Shown: one piece after another, positions 57,247 through 64,000 of the stretch | Numbering within the stretch: the first letter of the stretch is position 1 | Layout of the letters: each line of letters opens with the position of its first letter | Assembly (NCBI RefSeq): GCF_001025215.1 | Contig: NZ_AP012330.1 | Coordinates: forward strand, 310,001 to 374,000 | Length of the DNA stretch: 64,000 nucleotides | Source: Bifidobacterium pseudocatenulatum DSM 20438 = JCM 1200 = LMG 10505 | Lineage (GTDB): Bacteria > Actinomycetota > Actinomycetes > Actinomycetales > Bifidobacteriaceae | Direction: 5' to 3' | Translations under genes and position numbers: made by a program | The notes under the pieces: generated by a model | Databases searched by the model: none | What the model saw: the letters and a program-made list of their open reading frames with translations, nothing else | What the model was told of the DNA's origin: nothing

Positions 57247-58083
57247 GTGGGACGTATGAGTGAGAGAGAGCAGATGCAGGAACAGAAGATGCCGGTTGTG
57301 GCCGTGGTGTTGGCGGCCGGTTTCGGCACGCGATTCGATGAGAACAATCCCAAGCAGTTGGTTTCGGTGGGGGATAAGCCAATCGTCTGCTGGAGCATCG
57401 AGGCGTTCGAGCGCAACGATCGCGTGAGCGACATCATCGTCGTGGTCAACGAGCGTGTCAGCAATATGGTGAACATGCTGATCGACGAAGCCGGTTATAC
57501 CAAGGTGCGTGCCGTGATTCCGGGTGGCTCCGAGCGTGTGGACAGCACCCGCGCCGCGCTCGACCTGCTCAAGCAGGCGGGCATTCCCGATGGCGCGAAA
57601 ATCCTCATCCACGATTCCGTGCGACCGTTCGTTGAACAGCAATCCATCGACGGCTGCATCGACAGCCTCGACCAGTTCAACGCGGCGACCGTGGCGTACG
57701 CGTCCACCGACACGATTCTGCTGACCGAAGATCTTGGAGAGCGCAAGGTGGTGCGCTCCGTGCCCGATCGTACGAACGCATTCCGCGCGCAAACCCCGCA
57801 GGCCTTCCGTTTCGGCACTATCACCAAAGCCTACGAGCTCGCTACTGCCGACCCTGACTTCCACCCGACCGACGACACCCGCGTGGTGGTGGACTATCTA
57901 CCGAACGAGCCGGTCGCCATCGTCGCCGGATCCGAAACGAATCTCAAAATCACCACACAGGCCGACATGCCGATTGCCGAGAACATCGCGCGCAGCCTCG
58001 ACCCGGAACACGCCAAACAAGAAGCGAAAGCGCGCATGCACGCGGTGTTCGCCGAAGCGTTCTCGCAAATGCATAAGCATTGA
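57247..58083 (+). CDS. IspD/TarI family cytidylyltransferase
   Basis: A 278-residue nucleotidyltransferase. VVLAAGFGTRFDENNPKQLVSVGDKPIVCWSIEAFERND is the N-terminal CTP-binding signature, and IPGGSERVDSTRAALD, LIHDSVRPFVEQQ, FRAQTPQAFRFGTITKAYE, PTDDTRVVVDYL and NLKITTQADMPIAENI follow. IspD makes CDP-methylerythritol for isoprenoids; TarI makes CDP-ribitol for teichoic acid. IspD usually has HDAARP or HDGARP, and HDSVRPF is the TarI form, so the call stays at family level. There is no ispF fusion or neighbour. The start is GTG 57247 (GGGGG upstream) or ATG 57256. Confidence 0.82.
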   Translation: MGRMSEREQMQEQKMPVVAVVLAAGFGTRFDENNPKQLVSVGDKPIVCWSIEAFERNDRVSDIIVVVNERVSNMVNMLIDEAGYTKVRAVIPGGSERVDSTRAALDLLKQAGIPDGAKILIHDSVRPFVEQQSIDGCIDSLDQFNAATVAYASTDTILLTEDLGERKVVRSVPDRTNAFRAQTPQAFRFGTITKAYELATADPDFHPTDDTRVVVDYLPNEPVAIVAGSETNLKITTQADMPIAENIARSLDPEHAKQEAKARMHAVFAEAFSQMHKH

Positions 58084-58124
58084 TCGTAAACGAACCCACC
58101 TTTCGACCACGTACACTGGAACAC

Positions 58125-58814
58125 ATGCAGCAGATCAACATCGTCATCTCAGGTTTCACCCCGTACGACGGCATCGACGTGAATCCAGCCGTACTCGTTC
58201 CCGAGGCGCTCGCCGAATATTGGAATGATCCATCTCAATCCGTGGCGCTGTCTGACGATCTTCTGCAGGATGTTTCCATTAGCGTGACGACGGTGGCGCT
58301 TCCGGTCAGTTTCGCCAATGCCTGGCCCATGTTGCTGGATGCCATCGAACAGACGAATCCCGATATTGTCATCGCCACCGGTTTGAAGCGGTCCGCCCGC
58401 GGCGTGCTGCTGGAGCGATGCGCCACGAATCTGATGGATGCGGCCAAGCCTGACGCCGACAATGTGATTCCGCCGCGCCGTCCGATCAATCCAGAAGGTC
58501 CGGCAGCATATTGGACACGCTTGCCGTTGCGTTCGATTCTGCGCGATTTCGCCAAACATGAGATTCCCGCCGCGTTGAGTTCGGATGCGGGCACGTTCGT
58601 CTGCAATTCGCTGTTCTACCATCTGCTCGACTGGTCTGCCGCGCAGGAAAAGCGCATTCTGTCGGGTTTCGTAAGCCTGCCGATCGTCAACGAGCAGCCA
58701 CATCCGCAACATGGACTGTCGATCGCGCAGCAAATCGCCGCAGGTAACGATGTGATCCGCGAATCGGTGCGTTATTATCTGCAGCCATCCTCAAGTGAGA
58801 TTCTGCTCGGCTGA
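58125..58814 (+). CDS. pcp: Pyroglutamyl-peptidase I-like protein with altered catalytic histidine
   Basis: A 229-residue protein of peptidase family C15, which removes N-terminal pyroglutamate. It starts MQQINIVISGFTPYDGIDVNPA, has TGLKRSARGVLLERCATNLMDA with the probable catalytic Glu near residue 106, and AGTFVCNSLFYHLLD with the nucleophile Cys near 164. Where other members have GFIH(V/I)P(Y/F) carrying the catalytic His, this protein reads GFVSLPIVNEQ, with Ser instead. A HPQHG stretch nine residues further could substitute or it may be inactive. The ATG at 58125 is chosen over an in-frame TTG at 58080. TACACT lies seven bases upstream and there is no ribosome site, so the transcript may be leaderless. 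Confidence 0.8.
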   Translation: MQQINIVISGFTPYDGIDVNPAVLVPEALAEYWNDPSQSVALSDDLLQDVSISVTTVALPVSFANAWPMLLDAIEQTNPDIVIATGLKRSARGVLLERCATNLMDAAKPDADNVIPPRRPINPEGPAAYWTRLPLRSILRDFAKHEIPAALSSDAGTFVCNSLFYHLLDWSAAQEKRILSGFVSLPIVNEQPHPQHGLSIAQQIAAGNDVIRESVRYYLQPSSSEILLG

Positions 58815-58962
58815 ACGGCGTCGGCGTTTCCTCGAACGATTTCTGTGCTCTCTGTGAGAATTATGCGACTGCCGTGTGCCGAACGTTTTTCCTGCGCTAA
58901 AGTTCAAGACGGATAGGCGCGGGCAAGATGCGCGATGGAAGGGAATTCGTGAAAGGAATACC

Positions 58963-60441
58963 ATGGTTGAGCAGTTCCCAATCGTGTTGAGGGGGTACGA
59001 CAAGGAAAGGGTCGATGAAGCGTTCGCTTCGGCTCAGGAGACGGTGGACCGTCTGCGTGAGCAGGTCAAGGCCGACGATCAGACCATCCTTGAACTGCAG
59101 GCACAGCTGCAGGAAGAGAAAAACAAGAAGGCCAACCCGAATTCGTTCGCATCTCTGGGCGCCAACGCGCAGCAGATGCTCGCCAGCGCGGAACAGACCA
59201 GCGCCGAGCTGCTTGACCGTGCCAAGAAAGACGCTTCCGCGGCACGCGCCACGGTGCAGCTTCAGGCCGAAACCCTGCTGAACAACGCCAAGCTCGACGC
59301 CAAGCGTATTCTCGACGAGGCCAAGGCCAAGGCTGAAGCGGTGCTGTCGAAGGCCAATAATGATGCCGGCACGCTGAAGTCCAACGCCCAGCGCGAAGCG
59401 GACCAGCTGCGTGGCGAAGCGCAGAAGGCCGTGGTGGCGCAACGTCAGACCGTTGATCTGGAATTGACCAACTCCCGTGAGGAGCACGACAAGCGTCTCG
59501 CATCGGAGCGCGCCACGCAGGAGCGTGAGCTCTCCGATATGCGCGCCGAAGCCACCGAGCAGATCGCGGCGCAGCGCAAGAACGCCAATGACGAGATTAA
59601 CCGCATGAAAAGCGAGACCAACGACCAGATCGAATCCGCGTTGGCCGAAGCCAACAAGAAGCTGGCCGACGTGCGTGAGCAGGTGTCCAAGATGATGACG
59701 GACGCGCAGCGCCGTGCCTCGGAAATCACGGATACCGCCAAAGCCAAAGCACAGGAGATCACCGACGAGGCCGAAGTGCATCGCACCAAGACCATCAGCC
59801 AGGTCAATGCCGAGGTGGAGCAGATCCGCGCCGACATTTCCGCCCAACAGGATGAGGCTACGAAGAAGGTCAACGAGCTGCTCGCCGACCTGAACGAACG
59901 CCGTGAAACTGCCAAGAAGCAGTCCGACGAGCTGATCTCCGAAGCGCAGCATACGCGCGATGAGGCCGAGGCATACGCTTCCGACAGGCGTGAGGCAGCC
60001 GATAAGCAGGCTGCCAGCATTCTCAAGCAGGCCACCGAAGAGGCCGACGAGCAGATCAACGAGCGTCGTGAGGCAGCCAAGAGCGAGCTTGAAGGTGTGC
60101 AGCAGCGCATCGCCGACCTGCAGACCCGTGAGGCGCAGATCACGCAGCGTGTCAGTGAACTGCGTGCCATGTTTGCCAACGCGTTCTCCGGTTTCGGCGC
60201 GAACGGCCTGTCCGTGGTCAATTCCATCGACGGTGAACAGCATGAGTCCGCAGCTGAAGCTGAAACTCCGGCGGAATCGCACGACGAGAGCGGCGAAACT
60301 GTTGCGGGCGAACCGGAAGTGACCTTCGACGAGGATGTTGTCTCCGACGAACAGCAGAATAATGACGACTTTGAAGAACCGTCCGAAGACGAGCAGTCTG
60401 ACCAGGGCGAGGAAGCACAGGAGGAACAGAACAATGACTGA
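58963..60441 (+). CDS. DivIVA/Wag31-like coiled-coil protein
   Basis: A 492-residue protein that begins FPIVLRGYDKERVDEAFASAQETVDRLREQV, the DivIVA-type N-terminal membrane-binding domain, with the usual FPxxLRGYD pattern. It continues as a nearly unbroken coiled coil of Ala/Glu/Lys/Arg from about residue 30 to 400, including repeated DEAKAKAEAVL-like heptads, and ends in an acidic disordered tail (about 425-492). It probably marks cell poles or the septum and recruits wall-synthesis proteins. It is longer than Wag31 and resembles the scaffold proteins of actinobacteria. The ATG at 58963 follows GAAAGGA. It overlaps pepC by eight bases. Confidence 0.83.
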   Translation: MVEQFPIVLRGYDKERVDEAFASAQETVDRLREQVKADDQTILELQAQLQEEKNKKANPNSFASLGANAQQMLASAEQTSAELLDRAKKDASAARATVQLQAETLLNNAKLDAKRILDEAKAKAEAVLSKANNDAGTLKSNAQREADQLRGEAQKAVVAQRQTVDLELTNSREEHDKRLASERATQERELSDMRAEATEQIAAQRKNANDEINRMKSETNDQIESALAEANKKLADVREQVSKMMTDAQRRASEITDTAKAKAQEITDEAEVHRTKTISQVNAEVEQIRADISAQQDEATKKVNELLADLNERRETAKKQSDELISEAQHTRDEAEAYASDRREAADKQAASILKQATEEADEQINERREAAKSELEGVQQRIADLQTREAQITQRVSELRAMFANAFSGFGANGLSVVNSIDGEQHESAAEAETPAESHDESGETVAGEPEVTFDEDVVSDEQQNNDDFEEPSEDEQSDQGEEAQEEQNND

Positions 60442-61774
60442 CATCACGCCGTTGAGCGCTGATGCATTGGCAACGCTGGTTGAGGATTTCGAAGCCAGCG
60501 ACCACAACCGTATGGCCATGAACGCGGTCACCGCGGCGGGCGTCAACAAGGTGGCGCGCAACTATGACCGCGCCCGCTTGATGCAGCGCAGGTTTTCCAC
60601 TATTGTCGACAATGGTACCGCCACCCATCAGGATCGTTCCGGCCGTTGCTGGCTGTTCAGCTCGCTGAACGTGGCCCGTTTCGTGGCCAAGAAGAACATG
60701 GGGCTGAAGGAATTCGAGTTCTCTCAGAACTATGCCATGTACTACGACAAGCTCGAGCGCGTCAACTACTTCCTGCAGGACGTGGCCGAACTGGTGAAGG
60801 CCGGCGAGCCGTCCGACTCCCGCCTGATTCAGCATCTGCTCGCCGACGTGATGGGCGACGGCGGTCAGTGGACCATGGCCATGAACGTGTACAAGAAGTA
60901 TGGTGCCGTTCCGAAGGATCTGTTCCCGGAAACTGAATCCTCCAAGAACACCGGCGAAATGAACGTGCAATTGCGTCGCCTGTTGCATACGGCCGTCGCG
61001 CACATGTATGCCGATCCGACTTCGATCGAATCGGTGATCGCCGAAGCGACCGCCGCCGGCCACCGTATTCTGACGATTCACTTGGGCGAGCCGCCGAAGA
61101 GCTTCGACTGGGAGTGGACCGACAAGGACGGCGAGTTCCACCGCGATGGTGAGATCACGCCTGTGGAATTCTGGCAGAAGTACGTCGGTTCCGCCGATTT
61201 GGAAAGCTACGTGTGCCTGGTCGACGATCCTCGTCAGGAGCATGTGAAGGGCAAGAAGATCGGTATCGAGCACTTGGGTAATGTGGCCGGGGGAGACCCG
61301 ACCGAATATCTGAACGTGCCGAACCAGTTCATGAAGGATTGCGTGCGTCAGATTCTCGAAGAGCAGGGCATTCCAGTATGGTTCGGTGCCGACTGCCACC
61401 CGATGATGGATCGTGAAAACGGCGCTTGGGCCACTGATCTGTTCGAATACGGCAAGGTGTATGGTGTCGACTTCGATCTGAACAAGGAAGATCGCGTGCG
61501 CTTTGCCGATTCCGCGATGAACCACGCTATGGCGTTCGTTGGCGTGGACGTTGCCGAAGACGGCACGACCACCCGTCGTTGGCGTGTGGAGAACTCTTGG
61601 GGCGACAAGATCGCAGACAAGGGCTACTTCACCATGAGCGATGATTGGTTCACCGAATACGTGTACGAGGTCGCCGTGCCGAAGGCGCTGCTCCCTGCCG
61701 AATATCAGGCCGCTCTTGACGAACCTGCCACCATGCTCCCCGCATGGGATCCGATGGGCGCTCTGGCTGACTGA
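60434..61774 (+). CDS. pepC: Aminopeptidase C (C1B, bleomycin hydrolase family)
   Basis: A 446-residue cytoplasmic cysteine aminopeptidase. The papain-like triad is seen as HQDRSGRCWLFSSLNVARF near residue 60 (Cys), NHAMAFVGVD near 363 (His) and RVENSWGDKIADKGYFTMSDDWFTEYVYEVAV near 385 (Asn). The family forms hexamers whose C-terminal arm limits it to aminopeptidase activity. The N-terminal QNYAMYYDKLERVNYFL segment is also conserved. It starts eight bases before the end of the preceding coiled-coil gene, so they are cotranscribed, although their functions do not seem related. Confidence 0.95.
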   Translation: MTDITPLSADALATLVEDFEASDHNRMAMNAVTAAGVNKVARNYDRARLMQRRFSTIVDNGTATHQDRSGRCWLFSSLNVARFVAKKNMGLKEFEFSQNYAMYYDKLERVNYFLQDVAELVKAGEPSDSRLIQHLLADVMGDGGQWTMAMNVYKKYGAVPKDLFPETESSKNTGEMNVQLRRLLHTAVAHMYADPTSIESVIAEATAAGHRILTIHLGEPPKSFDWEWTDKDGEFHRDGEITPVEFWQKYVGSADLESYVCLVDDPRQEHVKGKKIGIEHLGNVAGGDPTEYLNVPNQFMKDCVRQILEEQGIPVWFGADCHPMMDRENGAWATDLFEYGKVYGVDFDLNKEDRVRFADSAMNHAMAFVGVDVAEDGTTTRRWRVENSWGDKIADKGYFTMSDDWFTEYVYEVAVPKALLPAEYQAALDEPATMLPAWDPMGALAD

Positions 61775-61797
61775 TACGTAAACCGACAAGCCGATTG

Positions 61798-61853
61798 ACG
61801 AATGCCGACTGCATGGGACTTCGCAAAAAGTCCAGCATGCAGTCGGCATTCGT
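61798..61853 (+). repeat. 18-bp perfect inverted repeat after pepC
   Basis: ACGAATGCCGACTGCATG (61798-61815) pairs exactly with CATGCAGTCGGCATTCGT (61836-61853). Inside, GGACT (61816-61820) pairs with AGTCC (61829-61833), with AG left unpaired. Only GTTATTCC follows, so there is no real T run. It probably ends the pepC message. Confidence 0.8.
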
Positions 61854-61950
61854 GTTATTCCACTTTTATCCGTTAAGGTAACTTCGGTGATTATCATCCA
61901 AGCACAGTATGCATGAAGCAGGTATGCAGGCATAAGGAGGAGCAGAAGAG

Positions 61951-63084
61951 ATGTCAGGTCTTCGCGGTCCAGATAGTTCGAGGGATGCACAATTGTTGGA
62001 TGACGCTGTGTTTCCGGAGACCGTGGATGTCAATATTCGACAGTTGGACCCGATTCCCGCCCCTCGATATTTTCTGAAGGAAATCCCGCTTACCGACGAG
62101 ATGAGCGATCTGGTGTTGAAGTCCCGTCAAGAAATCCGCGATGTGCTGAATGGCAAAGACGACCGTCTGCTTGCCATCGTCGGCCCCTGCTCGATTCATG
62201 ATCCGAAAGCCGCGCACGAATACGCCGAAAAGCTCGCGGCCGTCAAAAAAGAGCTGGAAGACCGGCTGGTCATCGTGATGCGCGTGTATTTCGAAAAGCC
62301 GCGCACCACCATCGGTTGGAAGGGTCTGATCAACGATCCTGATCTCGACGGCCAGTTCAACATTCGCAAGGGCATGTGGCTCGCACGCAAGGTGCTGGCC
62401 GATGTGCTGGGTCTTGGACTCCCAGCAGCCACGGAATGGCTTGACCCGATCACCCCGCAGTACATCTGCGACCTGATCAGCTGGGGTGCGATCGGCGCTC
62501 GCAACACCGAAAGCCAAGTGCATCGCGAGCTCGCGTCGGGCATGTCGATGCCGATTGGGTTCAAGAACGCCACCGACGGTTCGGTCAAGCCGGCAGCGGA
62601 CTCCTGCTTCGCGGCCGCCTTCGAGCATCATTTCCTGTCCATCAATCTTGACGGACGTGTGATTTCCGCCGAAACCAAGGGCAATCCCGATTGCCACCTG
62701 GTGTTGCGCGGTTCTTCGCACGGTCCGAACTACGACACCGAATCCGTGGCGAAGGCGTTGGCCGATCTGAAGGTTTCCAAGGCTTCCGGACCGAGCGAAC
62801 ACGGCATCGTCATCGACGCGGCGCACGGCAACTGCGGCAAGAACGAAGTGCGCGAAGCTGAAGTGGTCGAAAACATCGCATCCCGCATCGCAACAGGCGA
62901 ACAGGGCATCAGCGGCATTATGATGGAAAGCTTCCTGAAAGCCGGCAATCAGAAGCCCGCTCCGCTCGACCAGCTGGAATACGGCAAGTCCATCACTGAC
63001 GCCTGCGTGCCGTGGGAACGTACCGAACAGCTGCTGCACACGCTTGCCGAAGCGGTTGAAAGCCGCCGCAAGCTTGCCGAATAA
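61951..63084 (+). CDS. 3-deoxy-7-phosphoheptulonate synthase (DAHP synthase, copy 1)
   Basis: A 377-residue class I (AroF/G/H-type) enzyme that condenses phosphoenolpyruvate and erythrose 4-phosphate, the first step of aromatic amino acid synthesis. Active-site segments are LAIVGPCSIHDPKAAHEYAEKL near residue 75, YFEKPRTTIGWKGLINDPDLDGQFNIRKG near 108, TEWLDPITPQYICDLISWGAIGARNTESQVHRELASGMSMPIGFKNATDGSVKPA near 155, IVIDAAHGNCGKNE near 288 and IMMESFLKAGNQ near 320. The ATG follows AAGGAGGAGCAG. A second copy follows 146 bases downstream, and a terminator lies between, so the two are separate transcription units. Confidence 0.95.
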   Translation: MSGLRGPDSSRDAQLLDDAVFPETVDVNIRQLDPIPAPRYFLKEIPLTDEMSDLVLKSRQEIRDVLNGKDDRLLAIVGPCSIHDPKAAHEYAEKLAAVKKELEDRLVIVMRVYFEKPRTTIGWKGLINDPDLDGQFNIRKGMWLARKVLADVLGLGLPAATEWLDPITPQYICDLISWGAIGARNTESQVHRELASGMSMPIGFKNATDGSVKPAADSCFAAAFEHHFLSINLDGRVISAETKGNPDCHLVLRGSSHGPNYDTESVAKALADLKVSKASGPSEHGIVIDAAHGNCGKNEVREAEVVENIASRIATGEQGISGIMMESFLKAGNQKPAPLDQLEYGKSITDACVPWERTEQLLHTLAEAVESRRKLAE

Positions 63085-63114
63085 TCGCAAATAAGCGTAA
63101 ATAATCGTCAATAG

Positions 63115-63160
63115 AAAAACCGTGCAAAAACCGCGTAATCTGCGTGATCGCACGGTTTTT
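63115..63160 (+). terminator. Rho-independent terminator after DAHP synthase copy 1
   Basis: AAAAACCGTGC (63115-63125) pairs exactly with GCACGGTTTTT (63150-63160). The loop is 24 bases with inner CGC/GCG, followed by GCATT. Confidence 0.85.
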
Positions 63161-63181
63161 GCATTGTGATTGCTATTCTTG

Positions 63182-63213
63182 GGAAAGATAGTGATTTGGA
63201 AAGATAGTGATTT
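63182..63213 (+). repeat. Tandem 16-bp duplication upstream of DAHP synthase copy 2
   Basis: GGAAAGATAGTGATTT occurs twice in direct succession (63182-63197 and 63198-63213), immediately before the ribosome site AAGGAGAG. It is an exact duplication, probably from slippage. Confidence 0.85.
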
Positions 63214-63230
63214 CCAAGGAGAGCAGTGAG

Positions 63231-64000
63231 ATGCAGCAGCAGCTGAACACGCCTGAAGAGCTTCGTGCCATCCGTCAGGCCATGGATGAAGGTAAGAATC
63301 CGCTGGTGGTTACGGATGTGCCGCGATGGGAAGATCAGGTTGGCATCAGTCGCATCGTGAACCGCCGAGTGCTTGAATTTGAGGTGCTTCCCACACCGGC
63401 GCAGGTGTTGGGCGATCTGCCGCTCAGCGATCAGGCGCAGGAAATCGTCGCCTATTCTCGAGATGAGATTCGCGCCTGCCTATATGGTCAGGATGATCGA
63501 TTGCTGGTGATTGTAGGCCCATGTTCCGTGCATGATCCTGCTGCAGCGCTCGATTATGCCCGTCGTTTGGCCGCGTTGAAAGACGAGTTGGGCGGCGAAT
63601 TGCTGATTGTGATGCGCGTGTATTTCGAAAAGCCGCGTACCACAGTCGGCTGGAAAGGTCTGATTAACGATCCCGACATCGATGGCAGCTGCAATATCAA
63701 GAAGGGTTTGCTATTGGCCCGCCGTACACTGCTTGGCGTATTGGACGCCGGTTTGGCTGCGGCCACGGAATTCCTGGAACCAACCAGCCCGCAGTACATT
63801 TCCGACGCGGTCAGCTGGGGTGCGGTCGGCGCTCGCAACACCGAAAGCCAGGTGCACCGTCAGCTCGCTTCGGGCATGTCGATGCCGATCGGCTTCAAAA
63901 ACGCCACCGATGGTTCCATCAAAGCGCCGACCGATTCATGTTTTGCTTCGGCGCAACAGCACACGTTCTTCGGCGTCGATCACATGGGCCGCGCAGCCGT
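63231..64000 (+). CDS. 3-deoxy-7-phosphoheptulonate synthase (DAHP synthase, copy 2), 3' end outside window
   Basis: The frame is open from ATG 63231 to the end of the window (about 256 codons) and covers the N-terminal two-thirds of a second class I DAHP synthase. It shares VIVGPCSVHDPAAALDYARRL near residue 90, YFEKPRTTVGWKGLINDPDIDGSCNIKKG near 128 and WGAVGARNTESQVHRQLASGMSMPIGFKNATDGSIKAP near 200 with copy 1. Its first ~60 residues (MQQQLNTPEELRAIRQAMDEGKN...) have no counterpart there. In E. coli N-terminal segments mediate feedback by Phe, Tyr or Trp, so different control is possible. The start is supported by AAGGAGAG and by the family-like core. Confidence 0.93.
   Translation, partial: MQQQLNTPEELRAIRQAMDEGKNPLVVTDVPRWEDQVGISRIVNRRVLEFEVLPTPAQVLGDLPLSDQAQEIVAYSRDEIRACLYGQDDRLLVIVGPCSVHDPAAALDYARRLAALKDELGGELLIVMRVYFEKPRTTVGWKGLINDPDIDGSCNIKKGLLLARRTLLGVLDAGLAAATEFLEPTSPQYISDAVSWGAVGARNTESQVHRQLASGMSMPIGFKNATDGSIKAPTDSCFASAQQHTFFGVDHMGRAA

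Overview
The window is a GC-rich actinobacterial chromosome segment that reads as Bifidobacterium (family Bifidobacteriaceae). The main indicators are a single-chain type I fatty acid synthase with a separate acpS gene, an amylosucrase, tandem FemABX peptidoglycan-bridge enzymes, an RNase E/G with a very charged N-terminal arm, a PNPase with an arginine/aspartate repeat tail, and actinobacterial blocks such as tRNA-Trp-secE-nusG-rplK-rplA and rplU-rpmA-obgE-proB. I cannot name the species. Nearly all genes are on the + strand. I see no insertion sequence, prophage, plasmid origin or CRISPR array.

Layout. 1-3.3 kb: the 3' end of pncB and two paralogous FemABX genes. 3.3-5.4 kb: tRNA-Thr, tRNA-Leu, a four-unit array of hairpin-forming 53-bp repeats and an AEC-family transporter. 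5.4-14 kb: pgi, rplS, lepB-rnhB, an ABC exporter pair, a second AEC transporter on the minus strand and dapE. 14-25.3 kb: rne, rplU-rpmA, obgE-proB-aminotransferase, then tRNA-Trp-secE-nusG and rplK-rplA. 25.5-44 kb: a lipid and biotin region with a PucR-type regulator, a large membrane protein, birA, bioY, accBC, accD, the 9.3-kb fas gene and acpS. 44-50.4 kb: amylosucrase behind a clear promoter with a palindromic operator, tRNA-Gly, a small membrane protein, rpsO and pnp. 50.5-64 kb: lemA and a DUF2207 protein, an aldo/keto reductase, a U32 peptidase-like protein, a laccase-domain protein, an IspD/TarI cytidylyltransferase, a pyroglutamyl-peptidase I homologue, a DivIVA-like coiled-coil protein, pepC and two tandem DAHP synthases, the second cut by the window edge.

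How it works together. The 28.5-44 kb block is a near-complete unit for starting and running fatty acid synthesis. BioY imports biotin, BirA attaches it to the carrier domain of AccBC, AccBC with AccD makes malonyl-CoA, Fas elongates, and AcpS activates the Fas carrier domain. A PucR-type regulator lies just upstream and is a candidate controller. The remainder is mostly housekeeping: translation, secretion, RNA decay, wall synthesis, and proline, lysine and aromatic amino acid synthesis.

The most unusual signals are the 53-bp hairpin array with compensatory stem changes (3731-3926), a palindromic GTCTGCAC-type element found at two loci (about 14105-14220 and 43419-43465), a pyroglutamyl peptidase homologue in which serine stands at the usual catalytic histidine, an IspD-family enzyme with a TarI-like HDSVRPF motif, and matching charged low-complexity arms on RNase E and PNPase.
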